Shown piece after piece: positions 1-5,241 of a DNA stretch of 5,241 nucleotides. Below the pieces are notes generated by a model. That model saw only the letters and a program-made list of their open reading frames with translations. It made no database searches and was not told where the DNA came from. The stretch is from positions 1-5,241 of the forward strand of contig JACRBK010000399.1 in NCBI GenBank assembly GCA_016234525.1, read 5' to 3'. The number at the start of each line of letters is the position of its first letter. Within the stretch, counting starts at the first letter, position 1. A program made the position numbers and the translations under genes. The stretch is from Chloroflexota bacterium. GTDB lineage: Bacteria > Chloroflexota > Anaerolineae > Aggregatilineales > Aggregatilineaceae.

Positions 1-1041
1 AAACACCAGCGCCTCTTTATTGTCGCTGTCCAGGCCAACAGCCTCATGGGTCAGCACAGCGGCGGGATGCAGCCGTTCGCTCAGCATTTTGACCAATGAC
101 GGGTTACGCGCTCCCCCACCCCCTAGAATCACTTCTGACACCGGGGCCGGGGCAAAGCGTCGGTAAGCATCTGCGATGCTGGCAGCCGTGAGCGCCGTGA
201 GCGTAGCTACAATGGAAGGATCATCCAGCCCGCGCCGGTATCCCTCATCCACCAACTGATCCGCCAAGCCTGCGCCGAACAACTCGCGCCCGGTGGTTTT
301 GGGCGGCTGGCGGCGATAATAGGGATGGTTGAGCAGTTCAGTGAGCCAGTTTTCATCGATTCGCCCATCCGCCGCGATCAAGCCGTCGCGGTCATAGGCC
401 AGTTTTCCCCCGGTGATCCGGCTCACGGCCCCATCGATCAGGGCATTACCGGGACCAGTATCGAAGGCCAGCGGCGAACGGATGGAATCGGAGATCGGCG
501 GCAAAAATGTCACATTCCCCATGCCGCCAATATTTTGCACCGCGCGCCAGTGATCCGGGTGGCGCAGCAGCAGCCAATCGGCATAACTGGTCAGGGGCGC
601 GCCCTGCCCCCCGGCGGCGACATCTCGCGGGCGAAAGTTGCTCACGGTGGTGATCCCGGTGCGCTCCGCGATCACGGCGGCTTCGGTGATCTGTAACGTG
701 GCGCTCACCCGCCCATCGGGTTGGACATTATGCCATACCGTTTGCCCATGGGAGCCGATCAGGTCTACCGCAGTGGGCGTTAACCCGGCCTCGCGGATCA
801 CCCGCAAGGCAGCGGCGGCGAAGATTTCGCCCAGATCGGCGTTAAGCTGGCACAGGCTGTCTACCCGGCTGCGATCCGGCAGGCAGGCATCCAGAATCCG
901 CTGCTGGTATCCGGCGGGATAAACACAGGTGATCGCCTGGATTATCCGCGCCTGAACGTGCGGTGGTGCGCCGTTGATCTCACACAGCGCCGCGTCAATG
1001 CCATCAGCAGACGTGCCGGACATCAGCCCTACAATCAACAT
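1..1041 (-). CDS. anmK: Anhydro-N-acetylmuramic acid kinase AnmK, 3' end cut by the window
   Basis: AnmK opens the 1,6-anhydro ring of anhydro-MurNAc and phosphorylates it with ATP to give MurNAc-6-phosphate, a cytoplasmic step of cell-wall recycling. The 347 visible residues carry the family's signatures in order: GLMSGTSADGID at the N-terminus (residues 5-16, ATP-phosphate binding), GSHGQTVWH (97-104), RDVAAGGQGAPL (139-150), NIGGMGNVTF (170-179), AFDTGPGNALID (192-203, with Asp194 matching the catalytic base of characterised AnmK enzymes) and ILGGGGARNPSL (305-316). The frame is still open at position 1, after an NKEALVF stretch that normally lies near the C-terminus, so only a few tens of residues should be missing. 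The ATG at 1041 is followed directly by the conserved N-terminus and preceded by GGTGAG with a 6-nt spacer (1048-1053). It overlaps the stop of the upstream hydrolase gene by 7 nt, which implies translational coupling. The identification is very secure; the exact substrate preference (anhydroMurNAc or also MurNAc) is not. Confidence 0.96.
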   Translation of the reverse strand, partial: MLIVGLMSGTSADGIDAALCEINGAPPHVQARIIQAITCVYPAGYQQRILDACLPDRSRVDSLCQLNADLGEIFAAAALRVIREAGLTPTAVDLIGSHGQTVWHNVQPDGRVSATLQITEAAVIAERTGITTVSNFRPRDVAAGGQGAPLTSYADWLLLRHPDHWRAVQNIGGMGNVTFLPPISDSIRSPLAFDTGPGNALIDGAVSRITGGKLAYDRDGLIAADGRIDENWLTELLNHPYYRRQPPKTTGRELFGAGLADQLVDEGYRRGLDDPSIVATLTALTAASIADAYRRFAPAPVSEVILGGGGARNPSLVKMLSERLHPAAVLTHEAVGLDSDNKEALVF

Positions 1042-2291
1042 GATTCACTCACCATTCGCGCCAGAAGGTCATGCACCGCGCGGCGAAACGGGTGAATCCC
1101 TGGCTTTTCGCGGCCCGGATACACCCGGTTGGTCAGGCAGGCGATCACCAGCTTACGCGCCGGATCGATCCAGAGGGATGTGCCGGTAAAGCCCGTATGC
1201 CCATACGAATCGGGGTGAAACAGGTCGCCCGCCGATGAATCCTCAAACGTTTTCATCATCCAGCCCAGGCCGCGCCGCATTTCGCCGGTTTTTTCGTGTT
1301 GGCGTGTGGCGGACTGGATCAGCTCTGGACTGAGATTCAGCCGGGGATCGGCGGTGAGCCACGCCTGCCCCAGCGCCGCGACATCACGCGCAGCGCCGAA
1401 CAATCCGGCGTGACCGGCAACGCCACCCACGCCGCAAGCGTTTTCATCATGAACTTCGCCCCAACAACGCCGCTGGCGCCAGCCGGGATCGATCTCCGTG
1501 GGGACGGTTGTCTGCCGATCACACCCATGCTGAAGCGGGTTAAAGGTCAAGGAATCCAGGCGCAGCGGCTCAAACAGGTGGTGGCGCTGCGCCACATCCA
1601 GCGGGACACTGTGCAGGCGGCTGACAGTTTCACCGAGCAGCAACAGCCCCAAATCGCTGTACAAGACTTCGCCTTTGCCCGGCTGGCCCACAAACGGATA
1701 GGTACACAGCGCCCGCAGCGCATTCTGCCAGCGCTGATCCCGCGAGATGGGATCAGTCTGATCGGGGGGGAGCGGAGCGGGTCCGGCGGCATTGAACACA
1801 TCACGCCACGCCGCCAGCCCGGAGGTGTGCGTCAGCAGGTGATAAAACGTCACCAGGGCGGGATCAGCGGTTTGGTCGCGCACCGAGTCCGGCGTGGGCA
1901 GGTGGATTTTACTGTGCGGGTCCTGTCCCCCATCCAGTGGGCGAGGTCCGGACGCGCCGAACTCTGGAATCACACGGATCAATGGATCATCCAGGCGCAC
2001 CCGCCCCGCGCTGACCAGCGCCAGAAAAACCGTCGCTGTGAATAATTTGGTCACCGAGGCCAGATCAAACAGACTGTCCGGCTGCGTGGGACAAAGGCGC
2101 GTTTCAGGATCGATCCAGCCCCACGCCTGATTCAAGACCACTTCGCCCTCGATCATGACGTGGAGCGCCAGCGCGGGAAAAGTCGTCCCTAAATGGGATT
2201 GGATGGCCTGTTGCAGCGCCTCGTGAACAGCAGCGGGTAAAAGATTGATCGGCTGGCGGGCAGAACTATCATTGAGCGCGGGCAAAATCAT
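1035..2291 (-). CDS. Beta-lactamase-fold serine hydrolase, probable AmiE-like N-acetylmuramyl-L-alanine amidase
   Basis: This is a 418-residue member of the serine beta-lactamase/penicillin-binding-protein fold (PF00144 family). Visible motifs are the nucleophile motif SVTK (Ser79, Lys82), the second motif YSD in YSDLGLLLLGE (Tyr211), and GHTGF near the C-terminus (364-368) in place of the KTG motif. A block HDENACGVGG-VAGHAGLF (281-298) is typical of the subgroup found beside muropeptide-salvage genes. B. subtilis AmiE (YbbE), encoded next to NagZ and NamZ, belongs to this fold and removes stem peptides from MurNAc, so an amidase role is the best inference; an esterase or D-amino-acid peptidase remains possible. 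I see no N-terminal signal peptide or membrane segment, so the enzyme is probably cytoplasmic. The start is uncertain. ATG 2291 abuts the AGGAG at 2292-2296 with no spacer, and an in-frame TTG at 2285 has a better 6-nt spacer. An ATG at 2336 would overlap namZ by 38 nt and adds nothing family-like. Fold very sure, substrate moderate. Confidence 0.88.
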   Translation of the reverse strand: MILPALNDSSARQPINLLPAAVHEALQQAIQSHLGTTFPALALHVMIEGEVVLNQAWGWIDPETRLCPTQPDSLFDLASVTKLFTATVFLALVSAGRVRLDDPLIRVIPEFGASGPRPLDGGQDPHSKIHLPTPDSVRDQTADPALVTFYHLLTHTSGLAAWRDVFNAAGPAPLPPDQTDPISRDQRWQNALRALCTYPFVGQPGKGEVLYSDLGLLLLGETVSRLHSVPLDVAQRHHLFEPLRLDSLTFNPLQHGCDRQTTVPTEIDPGWRQRRCWGEVHDENACGVGGVAGHAGLFGAARDVAALGQAWLTADPRLNLSPELIQSATRQHEKTGEMRRGLGWMMKTFEDSSAGDLFHPDSYGHTGFTGTSLWIDPARKLVIACLTNRVYPGREKPGIHPFRRAVHDLLARMVSESC

Positions 2292-2296
2292 CTCCT
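2292..2296 (-). promoter_or_regulatory. Shine-Dalgarno AGGAG whose spacing questions the hydrolase start
   Basis: AGGAG is the best ribosome-binding sequence in the 7-nt gap between the namZ stop and the hydrolase gene. It touches the ATG at 2291 directly, but lies 6 nt before an in-frame TTG at 2283-2285 (two codons later). By spacing alone TTG is the better start; by start-codon preference ATG is. The protein changes by only two residues. Confidence 0.5.
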
Positions 2297-2298
2297 GA

Positions 2299-3507
2299 TC
2301 ACTCGTACAACAGATAGGGGCGGCGCTCCAGGTCAAAAGCGTGATCGTCGTCGGCCCATTCTACCGCCATAGGCGCGATGATCTCCCCGGCAGTCTTACC
2401 GGCATTCACCCCGGCTTCGATGGTCTTACGTACCCAGGATGAGCCGATCAGCCGGTCAAAATGCTGCACCCCGGTATCAGGGTGCTGTGTGAGCCAGCGG
2501 AACTGCTGCGGGTATTGGGCGCGAAGGGTGGTGATCACCCCCAACCAGACCGGGAGAGGCCGCCAGCGCGCCGGATCGGTGATGTGGACCTGCACTCCCT
2601 GACAATATTGGCCCACCCATTTGCTCTGAGTCGGCTGGAAGGTGTGCGGGCGGAAACGCGCCCCCATACCTTCGGCCCAGGGTTCGGCGTTCAACCAATC
2701 CGCCAGGGCAATGGAATCGATCCAGGGGGCGCCGACGATCTCGAAAGGCAAGGCGGTGCCGCGCCCTTCCGAAAGTTCAGTCCCTTCGATCAGGCACGCG
2801 CCGGGATAGTGGACCAGCGTGTCCAGGTGCGGCATATTCGGCGACGGCGGCACCCAGGGCAGGCCAGTTTCGGGCCAGGACATGGGGCGCTGCCAGCCTT
2901 CACACGGGATCACCGTCAGATCGGCAGGGGTCGGATTCCAGCGTGAGTTGATCATCTGTGCCAGTTCACCGAGAGTCAGGCCATGCCGCACCGGGATCGG
3001 GAATCGCCCTACGAAGGACGACAGCCCGCTTTCTAACTGCGGCCCATCGATCACGCTGCCGCCGAGCGGATTAGGACGATCCAGGATCATCACGTCGACC
3101 CCATGCGCCCCTGCGGCCTCCAAAATATAGGAGACGGTCCAGGGGAAGGTGTAATAACGCACGCCGATGTCCTGAATATCACATACGATCACATCGACCT
3201 TACCCAACATTTCTATGCTGGGCCGGTAGGATGATCCATACAGGCTGTAAACGGTCAGGCCAGAGCGCGGATCAACCGTTGTAGCAATCGTCTCAGCATC
3301 CGGCGCGGCCCCGGCGAAACCATGTTCTGGCGAAAACAGGGCAGTCATTTGGACTTCGGGCGCGTGGGTCAAAATGCGATAGGTGCTTTCCAGCCGGTGA
3401 TCTACCGCGCTGGGATTGGTCATCAACCCGACACGCTGTCCGGTCAATGGCTTGAACTGATCGCGACGCAGCACTTCGATCCCGGTGAGAACAGAGGGGT
3501 AGGTCAT
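2299..3507 (-). CDS. namZ: Exo-beta-N-acetylmuramidase NamZ (DUF1343, GH171)
   Basis: The 402-residue product matches the DUF1343 family (PF07075), whose B. subtilis member YbbC was shown to be NamZ, an exo-muramidase that releases MurNAc from the non-reducing end of peptide-free peptidoglycan fragments (glycoside hydrolase family GH171). Conserved blocks run through the whole length: TGQRVGLMTNPSAVD (22-36), LFSPEHGFAG (58-66, with Glu61 as the likely key acidic residue), DIQDIGVRYYTF (110-121), ILDRPNPLGG (141-150), PSPNMPHLDT (221-230), EGTELSEGRGT (241-251), and a C-terminus ending RPYLLYE. The length is normal for a mature family protein. The ATG at 3507 is chosen because the family's N-terminus (GIEVL, residues 9-13) begins there and it lies 4 nt after the regulator's stop; an in-frame extension to 3603 only runs back through the regulator gene. 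The ribosome-binding site is weak (GGA, 8 nt upstream), consistent with coupling to the regulator. No signal peptide is visible, unlike the secreted Bacillus enzyme, which suggests cytoplasmic action on imported fragments. Confidence 0.93.
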   Translation of the reverse strand: MTYPSVLTGIEVLRRDQFKPLTGQRVGLMTNPSAVDHRLESTYRILTHAPEVQMTALFSPEHGFAGAAPDAETIATTVDPRSGLTVYSLYGSSYRPSIEMLGKVDVIVCDIQDIGVRYYTFPWTVSYILEAAGAHGVDVMILDRPNPLGGSVIDGPQLESGLSSFVGRFPIPVRHGLTLGELAQMINSRWNPTPADLTVIPCEGWQRPMSWPETGLPWVPPSPNMPHLDTLVHYPGACLIEGTELSEGRGTALPFEIVGAPWIDSIALADWLNAEPWAEGMGARFRPHTFQPTQSKWVGQYCQGVQVHITDPARWRPLPVWLGVITTLRAQYPQQFRWLTQHPDTGVQHFDRLIGSSWVRKTIEAGVNAGKTAGEIIAPMAVEWADDDHAFDLERRPYLLYE

Positions 3508-3511
3508 AGTT

Positions 3512-4246
3512 TTATTCCGCCGTGCGCAGGATGGTATAAAATTTATAGCGATCTCCCCGATAGGAGGAGCGCACGTACTCCACCGGATGATCATTGAGAT
3601 CATAAGTCACGCGCGTGATAAACAGAATCGGCAGGCCGGATTCGGCTTCCAGCGCGTCACGTTCAGCTTCGCCCGCCTTGCGCGCCTCAATGGTTTGGTG
3701 AGCATAGGTCATGTGCAGGTGATATTCTGCCTTCAGCACCGCATAGAGCGATTCGCGGCTGAAATCATGGTTATCCAAAATCCCCGGACACAGCGCAGAG
3801 ATCACATGCGATCTTTCCAGCGCCACTGGCTGATCATCCGCCATGCGGACGCGGTGTAACACCACCACTTCTGCGCCGGGTAGAATCATCAGGGCTTTGG
3901 CGGCTTCGGTGTTGGCGGGTTCGATGGCGGCATGTAACACCCGGCTGGCGGCGCGTTTGCCCCGGCCTATCATGTCTTGGGTAAAACTGGTCAGCGATTG
4001 TAACGCCTGGTCAATCTTGGCCGGAGCCACATAGGTCCCTTTGCCTACCTGCGAATAAACGACCCCTTCTTGCGCAAGTTCGTTCAGGGCCTTGCTGACG
4101 GTCAGGCGGTTCACGCTGAACTGATCGGCCAACTGGCGCTCGGATGGAATACGCTCATTAACCGCAAAGACGCCATGCTGAATGTTCAGCCGGATATAGT
4201 CTTTGATTTGGAGGTAAAGCGGCACAGGCGAGTCGTGTTTTGCCAT
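3512..4246 (-). CDS. GntR-family (HutC subfamily) transcriptional regulator with UTRA domain
   Basis: This 244-residue protein has the classic two-domain HutC layout. An N-terminal winged helix (about 8-75) contains PLYLQIKDYIR, the helix-turn-helix IPSERQLADQFSVNRLTVSKAL and the wing GVVYSQVGKGTYVAP. A C-terminal UTRA effector domain (about 95-240) follows, with FTQDMIGRGK, ALERSHV and DHPVEYVRSSYRGDRYKF. UTRA regulators such as NagR/YvoA bind phosphorylated amino sugars. As first gene of a muropeptide-salvage operon, 4 bp before namZ, this one probably represses that operon and is released by a product such as GlcNAc-6-P or MurNAc-6-P; the ligand is inferred. I take ATG 4246 as the start because AAGAG (4255-4259) precedes it by 8 nt; a GTG three codons upstream (4255) has no usable ribosome-binding site. 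The GTGTACAC palindrome directly before the start could be its own operator. Confidence 0.93.
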   Translation of the reverse strand: MAKHDSPVPLYLQIKDYIRLNIQHGVFAVNERIPSERQLADQFSVNRLTVSKALNELAQEGVVYSQVGKGTYVAPAKIDQALQSLTSFTQDMIGRGKRAASRVLHAAIEPANTEAAKALMILPGAEVVVLHRVRMADDQPVALERSHVISALCPGILDNHDFSRESLYAVLKAEYHLHMTYAHQTIEARKAGEAERDALEAESGLPILFITRVTYDLNDHPVEYVRSSYRGDRYKFYTILRTAE

Positions 4247-4247
4247 C

Positions 4248-4255
4248 GTGTACAC
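4248..4255. promoter_or_regulatory. GTGTACAC palindrome before the regulator start, possible operator
   Basis: A perfect 8-bp palindrome sits one base upstream of the regulator's ATG. GntR-family proteins bind as dimers to short palindromes, and self-repression is common, so it could be an operator half-core. The flanks do not extend the symmetry, and no second copy was noticed in the window, so this remains a weak candidate. Confidence 0.25.
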
Positions 4256-4267
4256 TCTTATGTGCTA

Positions 4268-4340
4268 AGCCCTCAAACCGTCAGGGCGCGGCAAGCACCC
4301 TCATCATCCGCTTTTTGCTGAAAGCTGACGGCTGAGGGCT
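4268..4340 (-). repeat. Long imperfect inverted repeat (stem-loop) between the peptidase and regulator genes
   Basis: Positions 4268-4275 pair with 4333-4340 (8 bp, AGCCCTCA with TGAGGGCT) and 4278-4284 pair with 4325-4331 (7 bp, CCGTCAG with CTGACGG). A 2-by-1 internal bulge separates the two helices, and the apical loop is 40 nt (4285-4324). In the minus-strand transcript the hairpin begins 12 nt after the peptidase stop codon and ends about 21 nt before the regulator ATG. No U-run follows the 3' arm, so it is not a standard intrinsic terminator. It could shield mRNA ends, attenuate read-through, or simply reflect heptad repeats present in opposite orientations. The pairing is seen directly; the function is unknown. 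Confidence 0.6.
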
Positions 4341-4351
4341 GAAAGCTGTAT
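4317..4351. repeat. Five-unit heptanucleotide tandem repeat, consensus GCTGANN
   Basis: On the plus strand the units are GCTGAAA, GCTGACG, GCTGAGG, GCTGAAA and GCTGTAT, in exact 7-bp register with no gaps. The array ends one base before the peptidase stop codon, so it is wholly intergenic. Units 2 to 4 form one arm of the neighbouring inverted repeat. Short heptameric arrays of this kind are known from intergenic DNA of cyanobacteria and some other phyla; membership in a named family is not claimed. Confidence 0.75.
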
Positions 4352-4352
4352 A

Positions 4353-5241
4353 TCAACCGATCATCACCGCCGTAGTGAGCCGCTGCAATAACGATCCGGC
4401 GGGCGAAGTGGCCCCTAAGGACAGGTCCGAAACAATCACGCTGGAAAACCCATTGGCGCTGGTGTCGTGGATCACGTAGGGTTCACCATTCACATGACCG
4501 AGATACAACATAATATGGCCGGGCATTGCCAGAACCGCGCCCGGCGGCACTCGATCTGCCAGCAGCGATTTGCGCTCATCGTCCGACATGTTGGCATAAA
4601 ACAACACGACCGGCGCGCAAACTTTCTCTTGCTGGTCGGCGTTGCGCGGTAGGATGATCCCGGTGACGGCGTGAATATCGCGGATCAAGCGAGAACAGTC
4701 GCGCCCAAACAGGCCCATGCGTGAATCGCCCCAGGCGTAAGGTTCACCGAGCAAGCTGAAGGCTTGGGTGAAGATCGTCTGCCGCGTGCAAGGTAGAACC
4801 CCCGGCGTGAAGTGTTCCTGCCGTTTGGCGATAAATCCGTCCGAGATACGCAGCGATCCGTCCAGTTTGCGCGTCGGCACGCCTACGCGATAAGCATGGT
4901 TTTTTTCTTCGCGCAGGGGCAGGCGGGTTCCCATCTGCGTGCAGACCGTACCGCCCGCCACCAGGGCCACCGTCCCGCGTGAGGCGGTTGTCATGACAAA
5001 TGGCGCGGCGTTGGCATATTCAGCCACCTGTTCGCGCGTACCAAACGTGATATGTTCGGCGCGCACCCATCCCCAATAGAACGGAGTCAGGCAGAACGCC
5101 CATTCCCCGTCGCTGCTGACGGCAGTCACCGCCACCGGAGTCCCGGTGTCAATCGTCGTTTCTTGAATACGATCAAAATCGAACTGGAACGGCTCCGAAG
5201 TGATCACTTCAGCCGTGGGAAAACTGCGTACATCGGTCCGC
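4353..5241 (-). CDS. SH3/NlpC-P60 cysteine peptidase, 5' end beyond the window
   Basis: NlpC/P60 enzymes of this architecture cut stem peptides of peptidoglycan, usually the gamma-D-Glu to diamino-acid bond (YkfC and its relatives). The visible 295 residues begin inside an SH3-like domain (RTDVRSFPTAE, then DFDRIQ, SDGEWAF and YWGWVRAEHI), continue through a second SH3-like region and end in the catalytic domain. The catalytic Cys182 lies in GRDCSRLIRDI, with LPRNADQQ after it; His242 lies in PGHIMLYLGH and the third polar residue is probably His258 in YVIHD (numbering from the first visible residue). The frame is open to the window edge with family-like sequence throughout, so the internal GTG at 5207 is not the start and the N-terminal helper domain lies outside. 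Whether a signal peptide exists cannot be seen. The gene lies 106 bp before the salvage operon on the same strand and may be co-transcribed or separately expressed. Family very sure, exact bond inferred. Confidence 0.92.
   Translation of the reverse strand, partial: RTDVRSFPTAEVITSEPFQFDFDRIQETTIDTGTPVAVTAVSSDGEWAFCLTPFYWGWVRAEHITFGTREQVAEYANAAPFVMTTASRGTVALVAGGTVCTQMGTRLPLREEKNHAYRVGVPTRKLDGSLRISDGFIAKRQEHFTPGVLPCTRQTIFTQAFSLLGEPYAWGDSRMGLFGRDCSRLIRDIHAVTGIILPRNADQQEKVCAPVVLFYANMSDDERKSLLADRVPPGAVLAMPGHIMLYLGHVNGEPYVIHDTSANGFSSVIVSDLSLGATSPAGSLLQRLTTAVMIG

Noticed and set aside
325..922. Two overlapping plus-strand frames
   Set aside because: Both are antisense to anmK, whose conserved motifs span the same DNA; neither product resembles a known protein.
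1296..2045. Open plus-strand frame of 249 codons
   Set aside because: It lies wholly antisense to the hydrolase gene, whose frame carries clear catalytic motifs; its own translation has no recognisable family features and looks like a high-GC shadow.
1161..2117. GGATCGATCC occurring twice in the hydrolase gene
   Set aside because: Both copies encode the same Trp-Ile-Asp-Pro string, so the repeat follows from protein sequence and is not a separate element.
2461..2946. Plus-strand frame of 161 codons
   Set aside because: Antisense to namZ and rich in Arg, Gly and Pro as expected of a complementary reading; no independent support.
3508..3603. N-terminal extension of namZ by 32 codons
   Set aside because: It runs back through the end of the regulator gene, and the family-like N-terminus begins only after the ATG at 3507.
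4257..4284. Possible sigma-70 promoter on the minus strand: CTGACG, 16 bp, CATAAG
   Set aside because: Each hexamer matches only four of six consensus bases, and the predicted start would fall almost on the ATG, removing the ribosome-binding site.
4288..4316. Possible plus-strand terminator: GCGG, loop, CCGC, then five T
   Set aside because: The stem is only 4 bp with a 16-nt loop, and there is no plus-strand gene for it to serve.
5205..5207. GTG as start of the NlpC/P60 gene
   Set aside because: The frame stays open to the window edge and the upstream residues RTDVRSFPTAE fit the SH3 domain, so the gene starts outside.

Overview
The window carries five genes, all on the minus strand, so transcription runs from high to low coordinates. 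The products belong together: they form a peptidoglycan (muropeptide) salvage cluster. The DNA is moderately GC-rich, close to 60% by eye, densely coding and strongly enriched in the tetranucleotide GATC. The mix of a HutC-type regulator, a GH171 exo-muramidase, a beta-lactamase-fold amidase and AnmK, plus a heptanucleotide tandem repeat in an intergenic gap, suggests an environmental bacterium, possibly Chloroflexota (Anaerolineae-like). The phylum is a low-confidence inference, because no phylogenetic marker gene is present.

Layout in order of transcription. (1) 5241 to 4353: the 3' part of an SH3/NlpC-P60 cysteine peptidase gene whose N-terminus lies beyond the window. (2) 4352 to 4247: a 106-bp gap holding a 7-bp tandem repeat, a long imperfect inverted repeat and an 8-bp palindrome just before the next start codon. 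(3) 4246 to 3512: a GntR/HutC regulator with a UTRA ligand-binding domain. (4) 3507 to 2299: a DUF1343/GH171 exo-beta-N-acetylmuramidase (NamZ). (5) 2291 to 1035: a serine beta-lactamase-fold hydrolase resembling the AmiE amidase of Bacillus subtilis. (6) 1041 to 1: AnmK, anhydro-N-acetylmuramic acid kinase, truncated at its C-terminus by the window edge. The regulator and the three following genes are separated by 4 bp, 7 bp and a 7-bp overlap, so they almost certainly form one operon.

Inferred pathway: the NlpC/P60 enzyme cuts stem peptides, the beta-lactamase-fold enzyme removes the remaining peptide from MurNAc, NamZ releases MurNAc from non-reducing ends, and AnmK phosphorylates (anhydro)MurNAc to MurNAc-6-phosphate for conversion by MurQ. 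The GntR protein would sense an amino-sugar metabolite. The unusual points are that neither NamZ nor the AmiE-like enzyme has a visible signal peptide, which suggests an intracellular version of a pathway that is extracellular in Bacillus, and that AnmK uses anhydroMurNAc whereas NamZ releases plain MurNAc. No RNA gene, mobile element or CRISPR array was seen.
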